Shown here: in pieces, positions 17,016-25,239 of the stretch
How positions within the stretch are numbered: the stretch's first letter is position 1
Layout: each line of letters starts with the position of its first letter
DNA from: an uncultured Clostridia bacterium
GTDB lineage: Bacteria; Bacillota; Clostridia; TANB77; CAG-508
Assembly (NCBI GenBank): GCA_934162205.1
Contig: CAKPIA010000010.1
Coordinates: 1 to 57,383, forward strand
Reading direction: 5' to 3'
Length of the DNA stretch: 57,383 nt
The notes under the pieces: generated by a model
Seen by the model: only the letters and a program-made list of their open reading frames with translations
Databases searched by the model: none
Told to the model about the DNA's origin: nothing
Program-made: the position numbers and the translations under genes

Positions 17016-17178
17016 ACAACTGTCCAGTCTGCTCATATCTTGCTCGAGCTTTGGCTGCTTTTTTTGCTTCCCATTTAGCCGGATCATGCTCCTGCCGTTT
17101 AGCCTTTTCCTGCTTTTTTTGTTGCTTAGCCGCTCTTTGTTTCTGCTGTAATGCTATTCTCTTTTTGCTATTGGACAT
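17014..17178 (-). CDS. Small Lys/Gln/Ala-rich basic protein, 54 residues
   Basis: MSNSKKRIALQQKQRAAKQ... then EKAKRQEHDPAKWEAKKAA and a YEQTGQL end. The protein is strongly basic, predicted entirely helical and has no membrane segment. The family is unknown. A real gene is supported by AGGAG 8 nt before the ATG, a good promoter (17228-17256) and a terminator overlapping its stop. Codons such as GCG GCT, CGG CAG GAG and CCG GCT are GC-richer than those of the surrounding genes, as in the neighbouring 64-residue gene. It may bind nucleic acid or ribosomes, by charge only. Confidence 0.72.
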   Translation of the reverse strand: MSNSKKRIALQQKQRAAKQQKKQEKAKRQEHDPAKWEAKKAAKARARYEQTGQL

Positions 17179-17227
17179 AATTTTCGCTCCTTTTTATAAA
17201 AAATGCAATTTACAAGTTACAAACTAT

Positions 17228-17256
17228 ATTATACTACTTTATTTACAACATGTAAA
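17228..17256 (-). promoter_or_regulatory. Promoter of the 54-residue gene
   Basis: Minus strand TTTACA (17251-17256), 17 nt, TATAAT (17228-17233). It lies just past the 3' end of the U32 gene. Confidence 0.72.
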
Positions 17257-17263
17257 GCTATGT

Positions 17264-18493
17264 TTACTTTTTTCTTCTTATTATCCAATTATCTTGTGCA
17301 TTAATTGGTATATTCATTTTTACTGTTTGACCTTGTTTTCCTGGATTTACAGCACTTATTTCTTCATCTGTTTCAGAATCCCATAATTTTTCTATTTTAA
17401 ATTTAACTGGTTCTATTTGATATGGAACTAATAATTCTAATTCATCTCCAACTTGTAATCTATTTCTTATTTCAATTATTGATTTTTCCTTATCATATTT
17501 TAATATTTTACCACCAAATTCATATTTTTCATTATATTGTTTTCCACTATATTCTTGTATATCTTTATTCTTTCTATCATTAAAATAAAATGTTGTAAGT
17601 CCTCTTGTTTTTACTTTCTCTATTTCTTTTAAATATTTTGTATAATCATAATGCTCTGGATCTTTTTTATAATCATCTATTGCATTTCTATATGCGTTTA
17701 CTACACTTGCAACATAATATTCTGTTTTTAATCTTCCTTCTATTTTTAAACTATCTACACCCATTTCAATTATTTCTGGTATTTCTTTTATTAAACATAA
17801 ATCTTTTGATGAAAATATACTTGTACCATATTCATTAGTTTCTATTGGCATTAAATTTCCAGGATTATTTGCTTCTTCTGCATACAAATTATATGACCAT
17901 CTACAGCTTTGTGCACAATCACCTAAGTTTGCACTTCTACAAGCTAGAAAATCACTTAAGAAACATCTACCAGAAAATGCAAAACATATTGCTCCATGAA
18001 TAAATATTTCTACTTCCATATCTTTTGGTTTATTTTCCATTATATATTTTAATTGTTCTTTATTCATTTCTCTTGCCATTATCATTCTTTTTCCACCATT
18101 TTTGTACCAAAAATTACAATCATGTAAACTAACTATATTAGCTTGAGTACTAACATTTATTGGCACATTTGGAGCATATTGTTTTAATACTTCTATAACT
18201 CCACCATCTGCTGCAATTATTCCATCTGGTTTTAATTCTTCCAATTTTTTTGCCATTTCTATTATTTCTTCATATTTTTCATCCCATGCAAATATATTTA
18301 GTGTAACATATATTTTTTTATTTATTTCATGTGCATACTTTATTGTCTTTTCTAAATCATCATCTTGCATATCTGCTCTTGTTCTTAGTGACAATGATGA
18401 TGTACCGCAATAAACCGCATCTGCTCCATATAAATATGCTATTTTTGCTTTTTCAAAACTTCCTGCTGGTGCTAATAATTCTACTTCTTTCAT
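17264..18493 (-). CDS. U32-family protein, probable tRNA 5-hydroxyuridine synthesis (TrhP-like)
   Basis: A 409-residue protein opening KEVELLAPAGSFEKAKIAYLYGADAVYCG and carrying the U32 signature EIFIHGAICFAFSGRCFLSD, with further cysteines in LGDCAQSCRWSYN that could hold an Fe-S cluster. Formerly called collagenase-like peptidases, several members (E. coli TrhP/YegQ, B. subtilis YrrN/YrrO) make 5-hydroxyuridine at wobble position 34. In B. subtilis these genes lie next to trmR (yrrM); a TrmR-like gene is at 20284 here. I favour tRNA hydroxylation over proteolysis. Confidence 0.85.
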   Translation of the reverse strand: MKEVELLAPAGSFEKAKIAYLYGADAVYCGTSSLSLRTRADMQDDDLEKTIKYAHEINKKIYVTLNIFAWDEKYEEIIEMAKKLEELKPDGIIAADGGVIEVLKQYAPNVPINVSTQANIVSLHDCNFWYKNGGKRMIMAREMNKEQLKYIMENKPKDMEVEIFIHGAICFAFSGRCFLSDFLACRSANLGDCAQSCRWSYNLYAEEANNPGNLMPIETNEYGTSIFSSKDLCLIKEIPEIIEMGVDSLKIEGRLKTEYYVASVVNAYRNAIDDYKKDPEHYDYTKYLKEIEKVKTRGLTTFYFNDRKNKDIQEYSGKQYNEKYEFGGKILKYDKEKSIIEIRNRLQVGDELELLVPYQIEPVKFKIEKLWDSETDEEISAVNPGKQGQTVKMNIPINAQDNWIIRRKK

Positions 18494-18627
18494 TTTTACT
18501 CTCCATCCTATAATTAATTTAACTATATTATTAATAATAGCATAAATTTATATTATTTACAATTATTATTTACTTTTTAGATTTTTTTTGATAGTATTAA
18601 CTTAATTACAATAATTTGGGGGATGTT

Positions 18628-19182
18628 ATGAAAGAACTTGTAATAACCAACAACAAGAAAAAGCTTAATACTTTTAGCTATTTATTATTGCTATTTATAA
18701 TTTATGGAGCTATAGGTTGGATTTTAGAAACCTGTTATGCTATATATAATTTTGGATACTTTGTAAAACGAGGTTTTCTGTATGGTCCATTTTGCCCAAT
18801 ATATGGATATGGGGCTGTAATACTTTTAGTTTTTATGGATAAATATAAAAATAATTCTTTTAAGCTTTTTATTTATTCAATTATAGTATTTTCTATTTTT
18901 GAATATGTAGCAGGTTTTGCATTAGATGCTTTATTTGCAACAAAATGGTGGGATTATACAAATAACTTTTTTAATTTGAATGGTAGAATTAGTATATTTT
19001 ATTCTTTTGTATGGGGAATTTTTGCTATTTTATTCGTAAACCACATTAACCCTTTTATTGAAAAATATACAAATAAAATATTAAAATATATTCCTTATTA
19101 CGTTCAAGTTTTTATTATATATTTATTAACATCTATTTATTTAATTGATACTGCATTTTCAACTATTAGATATTTATTATAA
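18628..19182 (+). CDS. CmpB-type (ABC-transporter type IV) membrane protein
   Basis: A 184-residue membrane protein with about five hydrophobic segments. Motifs IYGAIGWILETCYA, KRGFLYGPFCPIYGYGA, WWDYTNNFFNLNGRISI and the C-terminal TM match the 'putative ABC transporter permease' family (PF06541, CmpB). No ATPase is linked, and the function of the family is not established. A TTG four codons upstream also opens the frame, but GGGGG directly before the ATG at 18628 supports this start. A terminator follows at once, so it is monocistronic. Confidence 0.8.
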   Translation: MKELVITNNKKKLNTFSYLLLLFIIYGAIGWILETCYAIYNFGYFVKRGFLYGPFCPIYGYGAVILLVFMDKYKNNSFKLFIYSIIVFSIFEYVAGFALDALFATKWWDYTNNFFNLNGRISIFYSFVWGIFAILFVNHINPFIEKYTNKILKYIPYYVQVFIIYLLTSIYLIDTAFSTIRYLL

Positions 19183-19210
19183 GTCTCTAAAAAGAGGCTT
19201 ATTTTTTTAT
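19183..19210 (+). terminator. Terminator after the CmpB-type gene
   Basis: AAGTCTCT / AGAGGCTT stem (one G-T pair), loop AAAA, then ATTTTTTT. Confidence 0.85.
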
Positions 19211-19256
19211 AACATTTTTTCTTATGACATAAACTTATTCCATTATATACACAAAA

Positions 19257-19285
19257 TTGACCATTTTACAAAAAAATGGTATAAT
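19257..19285 (+). promoter_or_regulatory. Promoter of the RelA/SpoT-domain gene
   Basis: TTGACC (19257-19262), 17 nt, TATAAT (19280-19285). The leader to the ATG is about 50 nt, with AGGAG in front of the start. Confidence 0.78.
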
Positions 19286-19341
19286 TATATTATGTAACAT
19301 GTAGTTAAGGTTTTTTTATTATTAGACAAAAGGAGAAAAAA

Positions 19342-20193
19342 ATGAGTGAAGAAAAGAAACCTACATTAACAGATGCCCTTTATAAAGGACATAGTGTACC
19401 TGAAGTCTTAAGTCTCTATGAAGATGCTTTGAGAAAAACAGGAGATTTGCTTGATATGCAACATGCAACTTTTATCAATCAATATAAGAATGTTGTTATG
19501 GATAAAAAGTTTCTTGCTACTTTGCGGAGACACTTTAACAATATTTATAAATTGATAGATAAAGAATTTCCAGATACGCGTTTCCATTTGGAAGGCAGAC
19601 GTAAGTCTCTTCTAAGTACTGAAAAGAAGATTATTAAATGTCTTGAAGAAAATAAATCTTTAGATACTTTAAGAGATTTAATAGCATTTAGACTTATTAT
19701 CTTTGATGATAAAAGTCAAAAAGAAACCGTAGATATCTGCTATTCTATTATGCAACGAATTATAGAATACGGTATTGAAAATGGATTTATGCTTTGTGAA
19801 GCAAATCCAGTAGAACAGACAAAAGGTTTTGATAATACTAAACATAATCTTTATATTCCTGAAACCTCTGGGATTCCAAAAGAATTTCAAGTCGGAGTAA
19901 AAGACTATATTATGAAACCAAAGAAAAATGGCTACCAGTCTTTACATGCTGTATTCAGACTGTCCTCTGGACATTGTTTTGAAATTCAGATTCGGACCTT
20001 CTCTATGCATACACATGCAGAAAGTGGAGATGCTAATCATGAAAACTATAAACAAACTGAATACAAAAAACTTGATATTGACAAAAATAGGATTAAAATT
20101 CCTGGATATTCAGTTACTCAAGATGGAATTGTATATGATATGGTAGGCATTGAAAAAGCATTACTAGTTTTGCAACGGCAAAAAACCTATTAG
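19342..20193 (+). CDS. Small alarmone synthetase (RelA/SpoT synthetase domain only)
   Basis: A 283-residue protein with the (p)ppGpp synthetase fold: GRRKSLLSTEKKI near residue 85, RDLIAFRLIIFDD near 112, KPKKNGYQSLHAVFRL near 195, and FEIQIRTFSMHTHAESG near 220 with the catalytic Glu. There is no HD hydrolase, TGS or ACT domain, so it is a stand-alone synthetase, not the bifunctional Rel. The first 60 residues are not recognisable. Codon use is less AT-biased than the neighbours (for example ACGCGTTTCC, TTGCGGAGA), which hints at transfer. It is monocistronic between its own promoter and terminator. Confidence 0.88.
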   Translation: MSEEKKPTLTDALYKGHSVPEVLSLYEDALRKTGDLLDMQHATFINQYKNVVMDKKFLATLRRHFNNIYKLIDKEFPDTRFHLEGRRKSLLSTEKKIIKCLEENKSLDTLRDLIAFRLIIFDDKSQKETVDICYSIMQRIIEYGIENGFMLCEANPVEQTKGFDNTKHNLYIPETSGIPKEFQVGVKDYIMKPKKNGYQSLHAVFRLSSGHCFEIQIRTFSMHTHAESGDANHENYKQTEYKKLDIDKNRIKIPGYSVTQDGIVYDMVGIEKALLVLQRQKTY

Positions 20194-20210
20194 TAATCTG
20201 GTACACAAAA

Positions 20211-20252
20211 AAAGAACAAGTGCAAATTATTTTTTGCACTTGTTTCTTTTTA
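20211..20252 (+). terminator. Terminator of the alarmone synthetase gene
   Basis: Stem ACAAGTGCAAA / TTTGCACTTGT (extended by GAA/TTTC) with a TTATTT loop, then TTTTTAT. Confidence 0.9.
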
Positions 20253-20283
20253 TATTTTAATATTATAATGTTTTTGTAACAAT

Positions 20284-20871
20284 TTATTTTACTATACTTA
20301 TTGCTAATCCATCTCCTACTTCTAATATTTCTGTTTCTATATTAGGATTTTCTGTTACTTCTTTTATATATTCTCTTAAATTTCTCACGGCTGTACGTTG
20401 TTTATGTTTATTATAATCACTCATTACATATCCTTTGTACAAAATATTATCAGCAAATATAATTCCATTTTGTTTTATCATTCTCATTGATTCTTTTAAG
20501 AAAAATGGATATTTTCCTTTTGCAGCATCTATAAATACAACATCATATTTATCATCTAAAGTTGGTAATATTTCTACTGCATCACCTTCATAGATATTTA
20601 TTTTATCTTCTACTCCAACCTTTTTTATATTTTCTTTTGCCTCTATAATTCTGTCTGTATCTCTTTCTATTGTATCAATTTTTCCACTTTCTGATAAATA
20701 TTCTGAAAAACACATTGCAGAATATCCAACAGCTGTACCTATTTCTAAAATTTTTTCAGGTTTAATTTTAGTTAAATATTTTGCTATAACTTCTAATGTA
20801 TCATCCATAATTATAGGAATATGTTCTTCTAATGCTTTTTGTTTTATTTTATTTAATTCTTCTTTATTCAT
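20284..20871 (-). CDS. trmR: SAM-dependent O-methyltransferase, TrmR-like
   Basis: A 195-residue class I methyltransferase of the COMT family. The frame opens 13 codons earlier, but GAGGT before the ATG at 20869-20871 sets the start at MNKEELNKIKQKA. It has SAM motif I LEIGTAVGYSAMCF, ERDTDRIIEAKENI, the metal-binding FIDAAKGKYPFFL, and FADNILYKGYV. B. subtilis TrmR (YrrM) methylates 5-hydroxyuridine-34 of tRNA to 5-methoxyuridine. The U32 gene 1.8 kb away supports that role, though other small O-methyltransferases look similar. Confidence 0.82.
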   Translation of the reverse strand: MNKEELNKIKQKALEEHIPIIMDDTLEVIAKYLTKIKPEKILEIGTAVGYSAMCFSEYLSESGKIDTIERDTDRIIEAKENIKKVGVEDKINIYEGDAVEILPTLDDKYDVVFIDAAKGKYPFFLKESMRMIKQNGIIFADNILYKGYVMSDYNKHKQRTAVRNLREYIKEVTENPNIETEILEVGDGLAISIVK

Positions 20872-20890
20872 ATATACCTCACATACAATA

Positions 20891-20915
20891 AAAAGGTGAC
20901 TAAAAGCCACCCTTT
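20891..20915 (-). terminator. Terminator of bipA
   Basis: AAGGTGaCT / AGcCACCCTT stem with loop AAA. On the minus strand it is followed by TTTTTATTG. Confidence 0.8.
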
Positions 20916-20919
20916 ATTT

Positions 20920-22743
20920 TTATTGTTTATTCATACTTCTTGCAACTCTTTCTCTTTCTTTACTGTCTAATATTTTCTTTCTTAATCTTATTGATTTTGG
21001 AGTTACTTCAACTAGTTCATCATCTTGAATAAATTCTATAGCTTTTTCTAATGACATTTGGATAGGTGGAACTAATCTTAATGCTTCATCTGATCCAGAT
21101 GCTCTTGTATTTGTTAAATGTTTTTCTTTACATACATTTATAGATAAGTCTTCTCCTCTTGAGTTTAGACCAACTATCATACCTTCATATACATCTACAC
21201 CAGGTCCTATGAATAAATCACCTTTATCTTGTGCATTGTATAATCCATATGTTACAGATTTTCCAGCTTCAAATGCTACTATTGTTCCTCTAACACGAGC
21301 AACAACTTCTCCTTTAAATGGTTCATATGAATCAAATATATGGTTCATAACACCTTCACCTTTTGTATCTGTTAAGAATTCTGTTCTATATCCAATTAAT
21401 CCTCTAGCTGGTATTTTAAATTCTATTTTTGTATGTCCAGCTTCAGCTGGTTCCATATTTACCATTTCAGCTTTTCTTTTTCCTAATTTTTCAATAACAT
21501 TTCCAACACAATCATCAGGAACATTTACAACTAGTCTTTCGATTGGTTCACATTTTACACCATCAATTTCTTTATATATAACTTTTGGACGAGATACTAA
21601 AAGTTCAAATCCTTCTCTTCTCATTGTTTCTATAAGAACTGATAAATGTAATTCTCCTCTTCCTGATACTTCAAAAGAATCTGGTGATTCTGTTTCTTTT
21701 ACTCTTAAACTTACATTTCTTTCTAATTCTTTAAATAATCTATCTCTTATATGTCTTGATGTTATAAATTGTCCTTCTTTTCCAGCAAATGGTCCATTAT
21801 TTACACTAAATGTCATAGAAACTGTTGGTTCATCTATATCTACAAATGGTATTTTTTCTGGATTATTAAAATCACATATTGTATCACCAATATTTATACC
21901 TGCTAAACCTGCAATTTCAATTATATCTCCAGCTTTTCCTTCTTCTACTTCTACTTTATTTAATCCAACATGTGTATAAACTTTTGCTATTCTTCCTTGT
22001 GTAATTTGGTCTTCTTTACCACATATTGAAACAGGCATTCCAACTTTCATAACACCACGTTCTACTCTACCAACTGCTATTCTTCCAACATAATCATCAT
22101 AATCGATATTTGAAACTAACATTTGTGCTGGTCCGTCTTCATCACAATCTGGTGCTTTTATTGTATTTATAATTGTATCAAATAAACAACTTAAATCTGT
22201 TGTTTCATCTGCTAAATCCATTTTTGCAATTCCGTTTTTAGCTGATGCAAATACAACTGGAAAATCTAATTGGTCATCTGATGCATCTAATTCTATAAAT
22301 AATTCTATTATTTGATCAACAACTTTTAATGGTTCAGCTCCTGGTCTGTCTATTTTGTTTATTACAACTATTGGTTTTAAATTAAGCGCTAAAGATTTTT
22401 TCAAAACTTCTCTTGTTTGAGGCATTGCACCTTCAAAAGCATCAACTAATAGTAAAACACCATCAACTGTTTTTAAAACTCTTTCTACTTCTCCACCAAA
22501 ATCAGCATGTCCAGGAGTATCAACTATATTTATTTTTACATCTCCATGCATTACTGAAGTGTTTTTAGAAAGTATTGTTATTCCTCTTTCTTTTTCTTGA
22601 TCATTTGAATCCATTACTCTTTCTTGTACTTGTTCGTTATCTCTGAATATGTGACTTTGTCTTAACATGGCATCAACTAAAGTTGTTTTTCCATGGTCAA
22701 CGTGTGCAATTATTGCTATATTTCTAATATTTTTGTTATTCAT
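20920..22743 (-). CDS. bipA: Translational GTPase BipA/TypA
   Basis: A ribosome-binding GTPase involved in 50S assembly and stress or cold adaptation. The 607-residue protein has G1 AHVDHGKTTLVDAML, G2 ERGITILSKNTS, G3 DTPGHADFGGEVERVL, G4 NKIDRPGA and G5 FASAKNG. Then come EF-G-like domains II, III and V and the BipA-specific C-terminal domain (RGTIVAFEAGKSVTYGLYN; SGSDEALRLVPP). Length is normal. It lies 13 nt behind rpsA, so both translation genes probably share the rpsA promoter. Confidence 0.97.
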   Translation of the reverse strand: MNNKNIRNIAIIAHVDHGKTTLVDAMLRQSHIFRDNEQVQERVMDSNDQEKERGITILSKNTSVMHGDVKINIVDTPGHADFGGEVERVLKTVDGVLLLVDAFEGAMPQTREVLKKSLALNLKPIVVINKIDRPGAEPLKVVDQIIELFIELDASDDQLDFPVVFASAKNGIAKMDLADETTDLSCLFDTIINTIKAPDCDEDGPAQMLVSNIDYDDYVGRIAVGRVERGVMKVGMPVSICGKEDQITQGRIAKVYTHVGLNKVEVEEGKAGDIIEIAGLAGINIGDTICDFNNPEKIPFVDIDEPTVSMTFSVNNGPFAGKEGQFITSRHIRDRLFKELERNVSLRVKETESPDSFEVSGRGELHLSVLIETMRREGFELLVSRPKVIYKEIDGVKCEPIERLVVNVPDDCVGNVIEKLGKRKAEMVNMEPAEAGHTKIEFKIPARGLIGYRTEFLTDTKGEGVMNHIFDSYEPFKGEVVARVRGTIVAFEAGKSVTYGLYNAQDKGDLFIGPGVDVYEGMIVGLNSRGEDLSINVCKEKHLTNTRASGSDEALRLVPPIQMSLEKAIEFIQDDELVEVTPKSIRLRKKILDSKERERVARSMNKQ

Positions 22744-22756
22744 TTTTATTACTCCT

Positions 22757-23866
22757 TTATTTATTTAATTTTGCTATTTCTTCAGCATATTCTGGATCAT
22801 AGCTTGTTCCTTCTAATTCTTTAATAGATAACCCTATCTTTTTATTTTCTGTATCTATATCTATTATTTTAGCATTTAATATTTGTCCAATATGTAATTT
22901 ATCTTCTGGTTTTGATATTCTTTCTTCTGATATTTGTGATATATGAATTAATCCTTCAATTCCTGGTTCTAATTCTACAAAAGCACCAAATTGCATAAAT
23001 TTAACAACCTTTACTTCAACAATATCATTAACATTGTATTTTTCTTTTACAATGTCCCATGGATTTTCTCCCTTTAAGTTAGAAGATAATTTTATTCTTT
23101 TATTTTCTCTATCTAATTCTTTTATTGTTACTTGTATTTTTTGTCCCTCTTTTAAAATATCATGAACATCTACATTTCTTTCCCAAGAAAGTTCAGAAAC
23201 ATGAAGTAAACCTTGAATTCCATTTTCAATTTCAACAAATGCTCCATAAGAGCTTATGCTTTTAACTGTTCCTTCATATTCTTTTCCAAGTTCAACACTT
23301 TGCCAAAATTCATTTTCTACTTTTTTCTTTTCTTGATCTTTAATTTCTTTTATTGATCCTATAATTTTTCTATTTTTAAAATCATATTCAATTATCAAAA
23401 ATTCAACTTCTTTTCCTTTATATTCATTTATGTCTTCATTTTTAGAAATTCCTGATAATGACATTGGAATAAATATTCTAATTCCTTTGTATTCAGTTAT
23501 AAGTCCATTGTTATTAACTTCTATAATCTTTTCTTTAAAAATTTCTTTATTTTCTATTTTCTTTTCTAATTCTTCTCTTGCTAATCTTGATTTTATCTTT
23601 TTATATGATAATAAAACATTTCCTAGACCATCATTCATTTTTAAAACATCAGCAGTAATTTCATCCCCTATTTTAAATTCATCTCTAGGATCTTTACCTT
23701 CTTCAGAAGAATATTCTTGGTAAGGTATTATTCCGTCTGCCTTATATCCTAAATCAACTATTATTTCATTTTTGCTTGTTATTTCTATTACTTTTCCTGT
23801 GACAATTTTGCCTAATTTAACATTTTTTATAGATTTATTAAATAATTCTTCGAAATTTTCTTCCAT
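22757..23866 (-). CDS. rpsA: Ribosomal protein S1-like protein (four S1 domains)
   Basis: A 369-residue protein with four S1 RNA-binding repeats at about 15-85, 100-170, 187-257 and 272-343. The last two are the best preserved (YEGTVKSISSYGAFVEIENGI; VEVKVVKFMQFGAFVELEPGI). This is the shorter Gram-positive form (B. subtilis YpfD/RpsA is about 380), lacking the full six repeats of E. coli S1. Its own promoter overlaps the end of plsC, and its leader folds into a hairpin. Confidence 0.93.
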   Translation of the reverse strand: MEENFEELFNKSIKNVKLGKIVTGKVIEITSKNEIIVDLGYKADGIIPYQEYSSEEGKDPRDEFKIGDEITADVLKMNDGLGNVLLSYKKIKSRLAREELEKKIENKEIFKEKIIEVNNNGLITEYKGIRIFIPMSLSGISKNEDINEYKGKEVEFLIIEYDFKNRKIIGSIKEIKDQEKKKVENEFWQSVELGKEYEGTVKSISSYGAFVEIENGIQGLLHVSELSWERNVDVHDILKEGQKIQVTIKELDRENKRIKLSSNLKGENPWDIVKEKYNVNDIVEVKVVKFMQFGAFVELEPGIEGLIHISQISEERISKPEDKLHIGQILNAKIIDIDTENKKIGLSIKELEGTSYDPEYAEEIAKLNK

Positions 23867-23891
23867 ATTTTCACCTACTTATCATTAATCA

Positions 23892-23918
23892 AGACGCTTT
23901 TCATATTGAAAAACGTCT
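23892..23918 (-). promoter_or_regulatory. Hairpin in the rpsA mRNA leader
   Basis: AGACGcTTTTCA / TGAAAAaCGTCT stem with loop TAT, between the rpsA promoter and RBS. There is no T run, so it is not an obvious terminator. A leader hairpin may mediate S1 autoregulation, as known in gamma-proteobacteria (inference only). Confidence 0.5.
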
Positions 23919-23937
23919 AGCACTTTAAAACATTAAA

Positions 23938-23966
23938 ATTATACACCTTTTTTACTATTTTGTCAA
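23938..23966 (-). promoter_or_regulatory. Sigma-A promoter of rpsA-bipA
   Basis: Minus strand TTGACA (23961-23966), 17 nt, TATAAT (23938-23943). This is a consensus match, and the -35 lies inside the last codons of plsC. Confidence 0.85.
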
Positions 23967-24551
23967 ACTTAATATACTACTCATAATCTCATCTGTAATT
24001 TTATCTAAAATCTCTTTATCTTTTGAATTTTTATATTCACTAAAATCTAATGGTTTACCATATTTTATATATACTTTTTTAAATGGTTTTTCTCCTCCAC
24101 TTATTCCTACTGGAAGTACTTTAACTCCTGTTCTAACAGCAAAAAATGCAGCTCCGTCTTTTACTTTTTCTCCCTTTGCTAATCCATTTCTTGTTCCTTC
24201 TGGAAATAGTGCTAAACATTTTCCATCTTTTAATGTTTGTAATGAATCTTTTAATGCTTTTACTTCTTTAGAATCTCTTCTTACCAATATAACATCAAAT
24301 ACAAAACCTAAAAATGCAAGAAATTTGCTTTTGGTTAGTTCTTCTTTTGCTAAAAATCTAGCATCTCTTCCACATGTTACTTCTATTAATGGTGGATCCA
24401 AAAAACTTCTATGATTTCCACAAATTATAATTGGTCCTTCCTTTGGTATATTTTCTTTACCTATAATTTTCATTCTATATACTATTTTACAATATGCATA
24501 TATAGCACCTTTTACTATCGCTTTTAATATATCTCTAAAAAAATTTTTCAT
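23955..24551 (-). CDS. plsC: 1-acyl-sn-glycerol-3-phosphate acyltransferase
   Basis: Acylates lysophosphatidic acid to phosphatidic acid at the membrane. The 198-residue protein has the catalytic NHRSFLDP (NHX4D box, about 46-53), a middle FLGFVFDVILVRRD segment, and the acceptor motif LFPEGTRNG near 118. There is one amphipathic/hydrophobic stretch near the N-terminus. Length is typical of Gram-positive PlsC. It sits between cmk and rpsA, an arrangement common in clostridia. Confidence 0.93.
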   Translation of the reverse strand: MKNFFRDILKAIVKGAIYAYCKIVYRMKIIGKENIPKEGPIIICGNHRSFLDPPLIEVTCGRDARFLAKEELTKSKFLAFLGFVFDVILVRRDSKEVKALKDSLQTLKDGKCLALFPEGTRNGLAKGEKVKDGAAFFAVRTGVKVLPVGISGGEKPFKKVYIKYGKPLDFSEYKNSKDKEILDKITDEIMSSILSLTK

Positions 24552-24573
24552 ATTTACCTCTTCTTTAATTTTA

Positions 24574-25239
24574 TTATCTGCCTTTTTCTATTATTTCTAT
24601 AATTTTATTAACAACTTCTTCTATTGTCATGTTGCTTGAATCAATATAAACAGCATCATCAGCTTGTTTTAATGGAGATATTTCTCTTGTTCTATCTTGT
24701 TCATCCCTTGATTTTATACTTTTTAATATTTCTTCATAATCTGATGGCAAATTATTTTCTTCGTTTTGCTTTGTTCTTCTTCTAGCTCTTTCTTCTGCAC
24801 TTGCATCTAAATATATTTTTACATTTGCATTAGGAAATACAGTTGTTCCAATATCTCTACCTTCCATTATCACATCTTTACCTTCTGCCATTTTTCTTTG
24901 TAAGTTTAATAAATTTTGTCTAACTATTGGTAATCTTGAAACAGGAGATACAAAATCTGTAACTCTTTTTGTTCTTATTTCTAAAGTTACATCTTCACCA
25001 TTTAAAAATACTTTTTGTTCTCCATTTTCTTTTATTAATTCTATTTTTATATTATTTAATAATTCAATAATTTTATCTTCTTCACTTAATTCTATATTTT
25101 TATTTAACATATCTAACGCAACACATCTAAATGTTGCACCTGTATCTATATTAATTAATTTTAATTTTTCTCCTACTAACTTTGTTACTGTTCCTTTTCC
25201 ACTTCCTGATGGTCCATCTATTGCTACTACAAATGACAT
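24574..25239 (-). CDS. cmk: Cytidylate kinase
   Basis: Phosphorylates CMP and dCMP. The 221-residue protein has the P-loop AIDGPSGSGKGTVTKLV, IDTGATFRCVALDML, the CMP-binding region RTKRVTDFVSPVSRLPIVR, VIMEGRDIGTTVFPNANVKIYLDASAEERARRR, and DSSNMTIEEVVNKI at the end. Length is normal. Its ATG shares one base with the stop of the upstream P-loop/Asp23-like gene, so the two are translationally coupled. Confidence 0.97.
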   Translation of the reverse strand: MSFVVAIDGPSGSGKGTVTKLVGEKLKLINIDTGATFRCVALDMLNKNIELSEEDKIIELLNNIKIELIKENGEQKVFLNGEDVTLEIRTKRVTDFVSPVSRLPIVRQNLLNLQRKMAEGKDVIMEGRDIGTTVFPNANVKIYLDASAEERARRRTKQNEENNLPSDYEEILKSIKSRDEQDRTREISPLKQADDAVYIDSSNMTIEEVVNKIIEIIEKGR

